From DASWUZ01 sp036401375 (lineage in GTDB: Bacteria; Acidobacteriota; Terriglobia; Terriglobales; Acidobacteriaceae), in assembly GCA_036401375.1 (NCBI GenBank), contig DASWVB010000017.1:44369-108368 (forward strand): a stretch of 64,000 nucleotides of DNA, read 5' to 3'. The notes below the pieces were generated by a model that saw only the letters and a list, made by a program, of their open reading frames with translations, was not told where the DNA came from and did not search any database. Of the stretch, positions 17,291 to 26,083 are shown piece after piece. How positions within the stretch are numbered: position 1 is the first letter of the stretch; every line of letters starts with the position of its first letter. Position numbers and translations under genes: made by a program.

Positions 17291-18208
17291 TCAGTTCTTG
17301 CGATCCGTGAGCATGCCGCCGGTAAGATCGCTGACGCGTTTGACTTCATTGCGCGCGCACCACTGTTCCAGGCTGCGGGCGATGCGCTCGACGGCGCGGG
17401 GATCGGCGTAGCTCGCCGTCCCAACCTGCACGGCGGTCGCGCCTGCGAGTAGAAACTCGACCGCGTCTTCTGCTGTCGTGATGCCACCCGTTCCGAGGAT
17501 AGGAATCTGGACTGCCCTGGCGGCTTCGTAGACCATGCGCAGCGCGATCGGCTTGATGGCCGGGCCGGAGAGTCCGCCGGTGATGTTGGCGATCCGTGGG
17601 CGACGGGTCTTCACGTCGATGGCGAGCGAGACGAAGGTATTTACGAGCGAGAGCGCATCGGCGCCCGCGTCTGCGGCGGCGACCGCCATGGCGGCGATAC
17701 TTGTCACGTTGGGGGAGAGCTTGACGATGAGGGGGCGGGTGGCCGCCTTCTTCGCCTGGCCGACGAGGTCGCTGAGCATCGCCGCATCGCTGCCAAAGAC
17801 CATTCCGCCGTGTTGCACGTTGGGGCAGGAGACGTTTAACTCGTAGGCCGCGATGCCCTTTGCCTCGTTGAGGATGGCGATGACGGCGAGGTAATCCTCA
17901 ACCGTATAGCCAAAGACATTGGCGATGACAGGGCAGCAGGGGATCGCGCGCAGCCGCGGCAGCCTTGTCTCGAGGAAGGCGCGTACCCCGATGTTCTGCA
18001 GGCCTATGGCGTTCATCATGCCGGCTGCAGTCTCGATGATGCGCGGCGCCTCATTGCCCGCCATCGGCTCGCGCGAGAGGCCCTTGGTTACCAGCGCTCC
18101 GATGGCGTTGAGCGAGACGATGTCTTCAAACTCGATGCCGTAGGCGAAGGTGCCGCTGGCGGCAATGACCGGGGTGCGCAGCCAGAAATCTGCTACGCGG
18201 ACGGTCAT
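17291..18208 (-). CDS. pyrD: dihydroorotate dehydrogenase, class 1B catalytic subunit
   Basis: From the ATG at 18208 the product has 305 residues, the normal family length; the open frame continues upstream but overlaps the phosphatase gene. Family signs are RTPVIAASGTFAYG, TKGLSREPMAGN, the active-site Cys in LNVSCPNVQHGG, and the FMN phosphate loop ILGTGGITTAEDAVEF. A Cys rather than Ser base places it in class 1. It oxidises dihydroorotate to orotate in pyrimidine synthesis. Class 1B enzymes normally work with an iron-sulfur flavoprotein (PyrK); none is encoded in this window. The gene starts 19 bases after the phosphatase stop. Confidence 0.94.
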   Translation of the reverse strand: MTVRVADFWLRTPVIAASGTFAYGIEFEDIVSLNAIGALVTKGLSREPMAGNEAPRIIETAAGMMNAIGLQNIGVRAFLETRLPRLRAIPCCPVIANVFGYTVEDYLAVIAILNEAKGIAAYELNVSCPNVQHGGMVFGSDAAMLSDLVGQAKKAATRPLIVKLSPNVTSIAAMAVAAADAGADALSLVNTFVSLAIDVKTRRPRIANITGGLSGPAIKPIALRMVYEAARAVQIPILGTGGITTAEDAVEFLLAGATAVQVGTASYADPRAVERIARSLEQWCARNEVKRVSDLTGGMLTDRKN

Positions 18209-18227
18209 GTCCGGCTTCAACGGGAGC

Positions 18228-20216
18228 TCACTGGGGCGGTTGACCGATGGCGGCTGGCCGCGGCGCAGGCGGGACCGGGGGCTGTGCCGGAGGCCGGCCG
18301 GAGGGCGCCGGTTGCGTGCCGTCTGGCAGCGGCCGCGCATCGCCCGTGGGCGGAGTTGAGACGGCGCCGGTGGTCCGAGTGCGCCGTGCGCCGTGAGCGG
18401 CCTTTGCGGCCGGGGGACGGGGGTATGTAACCGCGGCGACGGGCCGCAGCGCCTGGGTGAGTACGCTTCCGATCGAGGCGGAGGGCTGGTTGATACCGAG
18501 CAGCGAGGCGAGGGTGGCGGCGAGGTCAACCGGAGCCACACGACCGTGGTAGATGCCGGGGACAAACGGTGCTCCATAAAAGCCGAGCGGAACATGGCGG
18601 TCATAGGACCAGGGGCTGAAGTGGGTCGTCTGAGTGCCTCCGCTGAACGACTCCATCTGGTAGTCGGCAAAGATGGTCATGACGTACCAGCCCCCGTTGG
18701 CACTGTAGCTGTGAGCGAGCAGACGTCCCAGCTCGCTGTGCGGGAGATCGCCGCCGCCTGCCAGTTGGAGTCGTGTGTAGGAACGCACCAGGGTAGGACG
18801 CGGAGGCAGTCGCACCTCGGAGGACACCGGCTTGGCGTCGCTGCCGGCTGCAGAGCCCGGTGCGGGCGGCTCGGCTGAGAGCGAATCCACCGCGGCCGGA
18901 AGAGCTCGCTGCACTGCCTCTTCCGCCTCGGTCTCATTCACGCCAGTTCGCTCAAAGGCGGGGCGGTTCAGGGCAATGTAGGGGAGTTCCTGGTGCGAGA
19001 GCAGGTAGTCGACCTTCTCGCCGGGTGAGAACTTCAGGTTGATTGCATCGTTGAGGGCTGCGGTGAGCTTCGCCAGATCGATCGAGGCTGCGGGGACGCC
19101 GAGCTTCGCCGCCTCGGCTGGAATCGGCGCAATGCCATGATCTGCCGAGAGGGCGACCCAGACATTTGCCATGCCTCCTTCGACGTTCTTATCGAGCCAG
19201 GTAAAGAAGCTGTCGAAGTCTGTATCGAGTCCGTCGACCATCTGCCGCTCGGCGTTCGAATCCGGGCCCATCTGGTGGCCCATGATGTCGTTGGCGGAGA
19301 GACTGATGGTCAACAGGTCGGTCGTGGCGTGGCTTCCGAGCTGCTCGCCGGCGATCAATGCCTGGGCGAAGTCGAGCTCGTAGGAGTTCGCTGCCGGGGT
19401 GCTGCCGACGATGCTGTAGAAGCCCTTCCGTAGCGTCGCACTTTCGCTCGCCCCTGCAACCGCATCCTTTGACGCCTGGCCGGCGCGCGCCCCGCTGTTG
19501 AAGGCTGACGCCCAGGCCGGCAGCTGGGGCATGTAGTACGTCGAGCTCACCCACGCGCCTGAGGCCTGATCGATCCAGAAGGCACCATTGGCAGCGGAGC
19601 CGGCAGGCAGGATCGAAGCGCGGTCCTTGAACGAGATACCGAAGACCCTGGATTGACCCTGGGTCGCGAGCCGAAGCTCGTCGCCCACCGTGGATGCCAG
19701 CAGGTTGCGCGGCGAGGCCCCGATGGCAGCCTTCGCGCCAGTGCTTGCGGACGTCTCCGGTCCTCCGACCTGGCGATAGCGTTCATCTTCTACCGAGCTG
19801 ACGGGACGGTCCTTGTTGCGATCCAGGTCCCACCACTCGTTGCTGGCGATGCCGTGACCGTCGGTATAGGCGCCAGTGCCGATGGTGGCGTGGCCCGGGG
19901 CGGTCTTGGTATTCGCGTAGTCGTAGTAGCAGTCGGGAAAGTAGGCGCCGCGATCGAGGAACAGACGAAAGCCACGACCCTTAAAATCTGCGCGGTAGCG
20001 GTCCAGGTAATCTCCGCGGAACTGGTCGATCACGAGGATGACTACCAGCCTGGGGTGGGCGTTATAGGCGCTGTAGCTTATCGGCTGATCCGCGGGCTTT
20101 GCCGGATGCCTGGCGGCAGCGATGGCTGACGGCACTTGCAGGGCAAGGGCAGCGCCAGCCAGCAGCATGGTGAAGAGGGGGACGGAGCTGCGCTTGGGCA
20201 TGAACATGGCGACCAT
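18228..20216 (-). CDS. secreted alkaline phosphatase superfamily protein (PafA-like)
   Basis: Six hundred and sixty-two residues with a signal peptide near residues 6-34. The metal site and nucleophile pattern is visible: VILVIDQFRGDYLDR (first Asp) and NTKTAPGHATIGTG, where a Thr is the likely nucleophile. Later come LLTISLSANDIMGHQMGPDS, with Asp and His ligands, and VALSADHGIAPIP, with Asp-His. This fits phosphate-irrepressible PafA-type phosphomonoesterases. The last 90 residues are a Pro/Ala/Thr-rich tail that is not part of the enzyme. The dyad at 20226-20240 lies directly before the start and could be an operator. Confidence 0.9.
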   Translation of the reverse strand: MVAMFMPKRSSVPLFTMLLAGAALALQVPSAIAAARHPAKPADQPISYSAYNAHPRLVVILVIDQFRGDYLDRYRADFKGRGFRLFLDRGAYFPDCYYDYANTKTAPGHATIGTGAYTDGHGIASNEWWDLDRNKDRPVSSVEDERYRQVGGPETSASTGAKAAIGASPRNLLASTVGDELRLATQGQSRVFGISFKDRASILPAGSAANGAFWIDQASGAWVSSTYYMPQLPAWASAFNSGARAGQASKDAVAGASESATLRKGFYSIVGSTPAANSYELDFAQALIAGEQLGSHATTDLLTISLSANDIMGHQMGPDSNAERQMVDGLDTDFDSFFTWLDKNVEGGMANVWVALSADHGIAPIPAEAAKLGVPAASIDLAKLTAALNDAINLKFSPGEKVDYLLSHQELPYIALNRPAFERTGVNETEAEEAVQRALPAAVDSLSAEPPAPGSAAGSDAKPVSSEVRLPPRPTLVRSYTRLQLAGGGDLPHSELGRLLAHSYSANGGWYVMTIFADYQMESFSGGTQTTHFSPWSYDRHVPLGFYGAPFVPGIYHGRVAPVDLAATLASLLGINQPSASIGSVLTQALRPVAAVTYPRPPAAKAAHGARRTRTTGAVSTPPTGDARPLPDGTQPAPSGRPPAQPPVPPAPRPAAIGQPPQ

Positions 20217-20225
20217 TTACTATCG

Positions 20226-20240
20226 CAGACTTCAGGTCTG
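20226..20240 (-). promoter_or_regulatory. short inverted repeat before the phosphatase gene
   Basis: CAGAC and GTCTG flank a five-base centre, ten bases before the start codon of the PafA-like gene. It could be an operator half-site pair or a small hairpin in the leader. The evidence is only its symmetry and place. Confidence 0.25.
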
Positions 20241-20443
20241 ATTCATGTTAACAGCGGTCAATGTCACGGGTGGTCCATGAGAGCGGATGAGGTCCTTCCC
20301 ACGCGCTGCCAGGGCCGCTTGGCGCGGGCGCGCTGCCGGACTACGGCTCTGCGTGCTGGAGCTGCGCAAAGGGCAGAGAGTGACCGAGCCGCCGGAGGAG
20401 CTGGGAGGGCGAGAGCAGTCGTTGAACCTCGCCCACGTATTGG

Positions 20444-21040
20444 CTAACGCGCTGTCATGGGCCGCTCGTTTGCTACCCATGGCGGAGAGTGCGCTCTTCC
20501 AGGCTGAACAGGGAGTCCAGGTCCTCCGATGTGCTGATCGAGCAGGGCGGGCAACTTTGCCATCAGGGTCTCAAGCCCCTCGCTGCCAACCAGTCGACCG
20601 GCCTGCGAAGTCTGCTCCGCCCAGAGCAGTCTCCCGTTCACGTCATAACAGTGCAGCGTAACCTTGACCCACTTTGTGAGCGGCCGCTCGACCACAACGA
20701 AGAGGACATACGTCGCTCCGGCGTCCTGCGCCATAGACTCGACCACCGCGAGGGAGGCTTCGCCCTGCGAATAGGTCTTGTCTCCGGCCTCATCCCTGGC
20801 GAGTGAGACGGCGCGAGCCCTCAGATGGTCGAGGATCCTGTCGCTGATGTTGTGAAAGAGCTCAGGAGTGCTGTGGTTGATATGCGATGGAGCCCGTAGG
20901 AAGAAGGGATACACCAGCGGCGGAGCGGTGGGGCGGATCGGCTCCAACGTCTGTGCGGCGAGGCTGGTTCCCATCAGCGCCGCCCCAAGCAGTAGCGGGG
21001 CAAAACAGTATGAACAGGAAGCGGGTGTAAGCCAGTTCAT
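20444..21040 (-). CDS. secreted protein of unknown function
   Basis: One hundred and ninety-eight residues. A signal peptide covers about residues 1-29 (LLLGAALMGTSLAAQ). The mature region has an alpha-beta look: SDRILDHLRARAVSLARDE, MAQDAGATYVLFVVVERP, VKVTLHCYDVNGRLLWAEQ and a final LMAKLPALLDQHIGGPGLP. The pattern of a beta strand reporting a quantity followed by GRLLWAEQ recalls acidobacterial secreted proteins of the CsgG/FlgO type, but I cannot assign a family. It is separated from the P450 gene by a hairpin at 21217-21240, so it probably has its own promoter. Confidence 0.65.
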   Translation of the reverse strand: MNWLTPASCSYCFAPLLLGAALMGTSLAAQTLEPIRPTAPPLVYPFFLRAPSHINHSTPELFHNISDRILDHLRARAVSLARDEAGDKTYSQGEASLAVVESMAQDAGATYVLFVVVERPLTKWVKVTLHCYDVNGRLLWAEQTSQAGRLVGSEGLETLMAKLPALLDQHIGGPGLPVQPGRAHSPPWVANERPMTAR

Positions 21041-21216
21041 CGCAACACTCCTCTAACTCGTCTGCAGTTGTGTGAAGTTCCACAGAACTCGCGAGCCTGG
21101 GCGATGTCCCGACAAAGTAAATTCAAGAATGAAGCCGGCCGCTACGAAGGCCTCGCTACATCATGAGCCGAAATCCTGACGCTGAGCTTGTCGGCGATGG
21201 CAGAAAGTTTAAAGCC

Positions 21217-21240
21217 CGTGCCAATTTGGGAATTGGCACG
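21217..21240 (-). terminator. hairpin downstream of the GST-P450 gene
   Basis: A perfect 10-base-pair inverted repeat (CGTGCCAATT and AATTGGCACG) with a four-base loop, about 40 bases after the GST-P450 stop. On the minus strand it is followed by GGCTTTAAACTTT, which is T-rich but not a pure T-run. Confidence 0.6.
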
Positions 21241-21279
21241 CGCTGCCTGACTTCTACGGCTGCTGCTGCAGAATCCGGA

Positions 21280-23232
21280 TCATCGACCACCGAAGGCGAC
21301 GACCAGCCGGTCGGGAAAGGGACCCTCGTAGAGGATCGGCCGGAAGCGCCCGCGTGCGCGCCTCACGTTCGGCAGCAGCACGATATGCCGCACCAGCTCC
21401 GGCAGCTGGACGGAGTTGATCATTGCTCCGTAACAGGTGTGCATTCCAGCGCCGAAGTGCAGGTAGCGTTCGATCGGGCGGTCAGAGCGGAAGCGCCATG
21501 GCTGGGGAAAGGCGTCCGGATCGAACATGGCGGAAATGGTCATCAGTAAGACCGTGCTGCCATCGGCCTGGGAGTGCCGCAACAACGCGGGAGCCTGGGG
21601 GTTGAAGCGCATGGCCTCGTAGACGCACTGCCGCAGAGTGGAAGGGTCCGCCAGATGCGCCGCGCGCCAGGTCTGCTCGAGGGCGTCGGGCTTCGAGAGC
21701 AGCACCTGGATAGCGTTGGTGCTGGCGGTGGTGGTGGTGTCGATGGCTCCGACGATGATGCCCGTGATGTTGCGACGAATGCCCTCGGCGTCGAGGGTGC
21801 CTGCGCGCACCAGGCGGCTAAGGATGTCGTCGCCGGGTGCGCCCTCGCTCTGCCGCTGGGCTATGAGCGCGGTGAGGTAATCGCTCAGTTGCCGGGCAGA
21901 GACGGCGGCCGCACGCCGCACCAGCGGGGCGTCGGCACGGTTGAGGAAGACGTCCCAGAAGAGGGAGCGAATCCAGTGCATGAGGATGTGTTCGCTGGGG
22001 CCCGGGACGCCGAAGTACTCCGCTACGACACGGGCCGCAGAGACCCGCGCGTAGGAGCCGGAGACGTCGATTCGCCCGTAGGGCTGGGCTGCCGCGACGA
22101 GCGTTTCGGCAGTCCTGCTGACGATCTGGCGCACCCATTCGAGATCGGTGGGCTTGACGATGCTGCGGATGGCCGCGTTTTCGCGGTCATACTGCGAGGA
22201 GCGATCCATTCCGAGGACGAAGGGCCCGCTGATGCGGTCCATCTTGGCGGCGTTCATCTCGGCTATGGTGAACTGCTGGTCGGCGTGCAGGGTCTTCACC
22301 ACGGCATCGTAGGTCGAGACTACGGTCAGCTTGCCGATCCGCACAACCGGCTTGATGCGGAGCAGCCTGCCAGCTGCCCTCAGCAGCAGCGGGTTTGCAG
22401 TGAAGCGCTGGAACCAGCGTGACAGCCGGTCGCGCCAGCGCACTCCTGTGGAGGCGGAGGTGTCGGCCGCCTTGTACCTTGGGACGCGCTGCTCGCGATA
22501 GACGCGAAGCGCCATCTGCCCCGCGGGCGTCGCCTGCACTGCGCGGACGGTCATCTGCATCGGGGCTGGCGACTCTTCAAAGGTTGGAAAGGGTGCACCG
22601 TACTCCGGCGGCAGCGTGATCGGCGCCGTACCGGCAGCGAAGACCATGTCCGCGGCTGAAAGCTTGTCGCCAACGAGGCAGGTATGGCCGGCGGTGAGGC
22701 GGCTGGACATGTTGTCGAAGGAGGAGAGGATCAGCGTACGAGCCTGCTCCACTGACTCGGGGGTGATCTTGAGCACCTTGCGCATCGCCCTGGCCTGCAC
22801 CGGGTAGAAAAAGCGGATGAAGGCGCGCTCCCACCAGGGCGCGCGCGTAGCCATCAGCGGCCCTGTGACCTGCCGGTTGGGAAGCATGTTGGCGTAGGCG
22901 TAGAGCCTGATCGTGAGCGCGAGTTCGGTCAGGATGGAGTGGACGAGTACCTCGGCGTCGGCTCGTTCCGCTGGATCGGAGGGAAAGAGCTTGTCGTCGT
23001 CGCGCGCGCGGGCATCGATGTAGGTGAGGAACTCGCCGATCTGGAGGTTTGCGTCGGGGGTCTGCACTACAGGCACATTGATCGTGTTGCCCGCCGCCCT
23101 CGTGTAGGGAACGTTCCAGACCGGTGCGTGGCAGGACTCCTGATAGTCGATGCCCTGGCGCTCGAGCACCCATCGTGCGAGTTCGCAGAAGGGGCTGATG
23201 CGGACCGAAGTCAGCTGATAAGGGGATGGCAA
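21280..23232 (-). CDS. glutathione S-transferase-like / cytochrome P450 fusion
   Basis: The TTG at 23232 is chosen because GGAGG lies six bases before it; the frame extends upstream but without family features. The product has 650 residues. Residues about 5-240 look like a GST: a thioredoxin-like start with ISPFCELARWVLERQGIDY, NVPVVQTPD, and a helical half with GDKLSAADMVFA. Residues about 260-650 are a P450. The I-helix is IVGAIDTTTT, the Glu-Arg pair is in EAMRF, and the haem loop is FGAGMHTCYG with ligand Cys600. No reductase is attached. Redox partners and substrate are unknown. Both halves appear complete, so it is not a broken gene. Confidence 0.9.
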   Translation of the reverse strand: MPSPYQLTSVRISPFCELARWVLERQGIDYQESCHAPVWNVPYTRAAGNTINVPVVQTPDANLQIGEFLTYIDARARDDDKLFPSDPAERADAEVLVHSILTELALTIRLYAYANMLPNRQVTGPLMATRAPWWERAFIRFFYPVQARAMRKVLKITPESVEQARTLILSSFDNMSSRLTAGHTCLVGDKLSAADMVFAAGTAPITLPPEYGAPFPTFEESPAPMQMTVRAVQATPAGQMALRVYREQRVPRYKAADTSASTGVRWRDRLSRWFQRFTANPLLLRAAGRLLRIKPVVRIGKLTVVSTYDAVVKTLHADQQFTIAEMNAAKMDRISGPFVLGMDRSSQYDRENAAIRSIVKPTDLEWVRQIVSRTAETLVAAAQPYGRIDVSGSYARVSAARVVAEYFGVPGPSEHILMHWIRSLFWDVFLNRADAPLVRRAAAVSARQLSDYLTALIAQRQSEGAPGDDILSRLVRAGTLDAEGIRRNITGIIVGAIDTTTTASTNAIQVLLSKPDALEQTWRAAHLADPSTLRQCVYEAMRFNPQAPALLRHSQADGSTVLLMTISAMFDPDAFPQPWRFRSDRPIERYLHFGAGMHTCYGAMINSVQLPELVRHIVLLPNVRRARGRFRPILYEGPFPDRLVVAFGGR

Positions 23233-23430
23233 ATGTACCCTCCAAACGGGTGCAAGCCACTCTAGCAGGTTCTTTGTTTTGGGGGTGTTGCGGATGATCA
23301 CAGGCCAGGGCGAGGGGTTGACCACGCAGGGCAAAGCGCGGGTGATCCTTGAAATCCGACAAGTTGTAGCCAGCCCATTCCTCTGCCCGAGGCGCTGCCC
23401 CGGTTGCCGGCCTCTTGTAAGCTAGACGGG

Positions 23431-24759
23431 ATGCTTGATCTGGGATTTGTCAGGACCAATCTGGAGCTGGTGGAGGAGAAGCTGCGTTCGCGCGGGCAGG
23501 ACCCGGCAGCGGTGCTCGGCGACTTCAAACGTGTGGATGAAGAGCGCCGCGAGCGGATTACCCGGCTGGAGACGGTGAAGGCGCAGCGGAATTCGATCTC
23601 CGAGAGCATAGGCAGATTGAAGAAGTCCGGCGGCGATGCGACGGCCGTCATGGAGGAGGTGCGGACCCTCAAGGCAGAGATCGAGTCGGGGCAGGAGGCT
23701 GCCGACGCGCTGGATCACAGGCTGGAGGCGATCCTCGCGAGCATTCCGAACCTGCCGCACGAGTCGGTACCCGCCGGCCGCTCCGAGCATGACAACGTGG
23801 TGGCGAAGCAGTGGGGCGAGCCGCGCGCCTTCGACTTCAAGCCCAAAGCGCATTGGGAGCTGGGCGAGGCGCTTGGCATCCTCGACCTTGAACGCGCCGC
23901 GAAGCTCTCCGGCGCACGCTTTGCAGTCTACTGGGACGGAGGCGCGAGGCTGGAGCGAGCGCTGAGCAACTTCATGCTCGACCTGCATACCCGGGAACAC
24001 GGCTACACCGAGGTGCTGCCGCCCTTCATGGTCAACAGCAAGTCGCTTTACGGTACGGGCCAGCTGCCGAAGTTTGCCCAGGACCTCTTTCGCTGCCAGG
24101 GCGAGGAAGGCGACGGATCTCAACCGGGCGAGTACCGTGATAACGATCACTGGCTGATTCCGACTGCCGAGGTCCCCGTCACGAATCTCTACCGTGACGA
24201 GGTGCTCGAGGAGAGCATGCTTCCCGTTTCGTTGACGGCCTATACTCCATGCTTCCGGTCCGAGGCTGGTTCCTATGGCAAGGATGTACGCGGAATCATT
24301 CGGCAGCATCAGTTCCAGAAGGTGGAGCTGGTGAAGTTTACCCGGCCGGAGGAGAGTTATGCGGAGCACGAGAGGTTGACGGCGCACGCGGAGGCAGTTC
24401 TCGAGAGGCTGGAGCTGCCCTATCGGCGAATGCTCCTCTGCAGTGGGGACATGGGATTTTCATCGGCGAAAACGTATGATCTCGAGGTGTGGCTGCCTGG
24501 GCAGGGACTCTATCGGGAGATATCTTCGTGCTCCAACTTCGAGGCGTTCCAGGCGCGGCGAGCGAACATCCGCTACCGTCCGCAAGGCAAGAGCAGGACC
24601 GAGTTTCTGCATACGCTGAACGGCAGCGCGCTGGCAGTGGGCCGTACATGGGTCGCGATCGTCGAGAACTATCAGCAGGCGAATGGAACGGTGCGTGTGC
24701 CGGAGGCCCTGCTGCCATACATGGGCGGCCAGACAATCATCCAATCACGCAGAATGTAG
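23431..24759 (+). CDS. serS: seryl-tRNA synthetase
   Basis: The ATG at 23431 gives MLDLGFVRTNLELVEEKLR, the usual start, and 442 residues. The N-terminal coiled-coil arm that holds the long variable arm of tRNA-Ser spans about residues 28-105. The class II core follows: TAEVPVTNLYRDE, motif 2 in CFRSEAGSYGKDVRGIIRQHQF, the Ser-binding FQKVELVKF, and motif 3 in LHTLNGSALAVGRT. It charges tRNA-Ser with serine in the cytoplasm. It is divergent from the GST-P450 gene across about 200 bases that must hold both promoters; no T-box or other leader is seen. Confidence 0.97.
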   Translation: MLDLGFVRTNLELVEEKLRSRGQDPAAVLGDFKRVDEERRERITRLETVKAQRNSISESIGRLKKSGGDATAVMEEVRTLKAEIESGQEAADALDHRLEAILASIPNLPHESVPAGRSEHDNVVAKQWGEPRAFDFKPKAHWELGEALGILDLERAAKLSGARFAVYWDGGARLERALSNFMLDLHTREHGYTEVLPPFMVNSKSLYGTGQLPKFAQDLFRCQGEEGDGSQPGEYRDNDHWLIPTAEVPVTNLYRDEVLEESMLPVSLTAYTPCFRSEAGSYGKDVRGIIRQHQFQKVELVKFTRPEESYAEHERLTAHAEAVLERLELPYRRMLLCSGDMGFSSAKTYDLEVWLPGQGLYREISSCSNFEAFQARRANIRYRPQGKSRTEFLHTLNGSALAVGRTWVAIVENYQQANGTVRVPEALLPYMGGQTIIQSRRM

Positions 24760-24831
24760 CGGCAATGATGGCCCTGCGGCTGCAGAGGCAGCATCGGCAG
24801 TGCAGTGTTGTAGTCGAGGCCGGTAAAGACG

Positions 24832-25197
24832 ATGAAGGATCTACTGCGGAGTTACCTTTTCTGGACCTATGAGCGCGGCAGCTTTCACTATGACGTGATG
24901 GTGACGCTGATTCTTATCTTCCTGTTCCTGTCGCCGCGGCTGCTGAACTTCCGTGACCGTCCTCCGGCGCGCAACCTGGTCGCGAGCGAGGTGCTGGTGA
25001 AGACGGACGGGCCGCGCCACTTCATCTACCAGATTGGGCAGGAGCAGGTTGACCGGACCAACGATCCGGCCGAGCTCGAGGAGTCGCTGCAGCGGTCGAT
25101 CGCGCCCATCTCCGGCGACGTTGTGATCGATCGATATGAGACGGTGAAGGACCAGCGTGGGAGGCTGCAGAGCTATCGGGTCTGGGCGCATCGCTAG
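24832..25197 (+). CDS. single-span membrane protein, unknown function
   Basis: One hundred and twenty-one residues from an ATG. Residues about 20-37 form one helix (VMVTLILIFLFLSPRLL), and the rest is a soluble domain of about 80 residues with LVASEVLVKTDGPRHFIYQIG and a basic end. The FHYDVMV start and FRDRPP after the helix recur in my memory of acidobacterial proteins near serS, but no family name can be given. It lies 72 bases after serS and 95 before the LolA-like gene, all on one strand, so a shared transcript is likely. Confidence 0.75.
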   Translation: MKDLLRSYLFWTYERGSFHYDVMVTLILIFLFLSPRLLNFRDRPPARNLVASEVLVKTDGPRHFIYQIGQEQVDRTNDPAELEESLQRSIAPISGDVVIDRYETVKDQRGRLQSYRVWAHR

Positions 25198-25292
25198 TTC
25201 GGCAGGGCGGTAGAAGCGCAGGGAACAGGATGCAGGAAGCAGGAAGAGTGTACGGGCAGCAGGGTAGGAGCAGATTGAGGAGTTCAGCCACA

Positions 25293-26027
25293 TTGAAAAC
25301 GAGTTCTATTCGTAAGGGGACTTCGGTCAGAGTATTCAGCGTTTGCCTAGTTCTGATTTTGTCTGGGTGGAGCGGCATTGGCCATGCGGCTGGCCCGGAC
25401 CTGGACAAGGCGCTGAGTCAGATCGATGCTGCGGCGGCGAAGTTCCAGAGCGCCCAGGCATCGTTCGTCTGGGACCAGTACGAGAAGGTGGTTGAGGAGC
25501 ATGACACGCAGTCGGGAACTATCTACTTCGACCGGAAGGGTACAGCCGGCGGGGGAACCATACCCTCGACCTGGATGGCTGCCCACATCAGCAAGCCCGA
25601 CGAGAAGGAGGTCGTCTACAAGAACGGCGAGCTGCAATTCTTTCAGCCGAAGATCGACCAGATCACCATCTTCACGGCGGGCGTGAACCGGACGCAGTAC
25701 GAGAGCTTCCTCACCCTCGGCTTCGGCGGCAGCGGTCGCGACCTTGCCGCCAACTGGGAGGTCACCTGGCAGGGAACCGAGACGATCGCCGGCACGCCGA
25801 CGGCGAAGCTTGACCTGGTGCCGAAGCAGGACAGCGTCAAAAAGATGTTTGAGCATGTCACGATCTGGGTCGATACCTCGCGGGCGATCTCGCTCAAGCA
25901 GCAGTTCTTTGAGCCCTCCGGCGATGTTCGGACGGCGACCTACTCGGACATCCGGTACAACAGCAGGGTTCCCGGCTCTGCATTCGAGATCAAGACGAGC
26001 AGCAAGACGCAATTCGTGCGGAAATAG
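25293..26027 (+). CDS. LolA-like outer-membrane lipoprotein carrier protein
   Basis: TTG at 25293 is preferred, as GAGGAG lies nine bases before it; it yields a basic n-region and a hydrophobic signal (VFSVCLVLILSGWSGIGHAAG). About 244 residues. The LolA fold is suggested by LDKALSQIDAAAAKFQSAQASFVWDQYEK at the start, strands such as YKNGELQFFQPKIDQITIF, and the late pattern ISLKQQFFEPSGDVRTATYSDIRYN. It would act in the periplasm, either moving lipoproteins or in a specialised variant role. It lacks a recognisable LolB-type lipobox. Confidence 0.82.
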   Translation: MKTSSIRKGTSVRVFSVCLVLILSGWSGIGHAAGPDLDKALSQIDAAAAKFQSAQASFVWDQYEKVVEEHDTQSGTIYFDRKGTAGGGTIPSTWMAAHISKPDEKEVVYKNGELQFFQPKIDQITIFTAGVNRTQYESFLTLGFGGSGRDLAANWEVTWQGTETIAGTPTAKLDLVPKQDSVKKMFEHVTIWVDTSRAISLKQQFFEPSGDVRTATYSDIRYNSRVPGSAFEIKTSSKTQFVRK

Positions 26028-26083
26028 CTCGCTCAGCCAGAGCCATTCATGCCGCCGCTCCGTTCCCGAGGGTCTTTCGCGGG

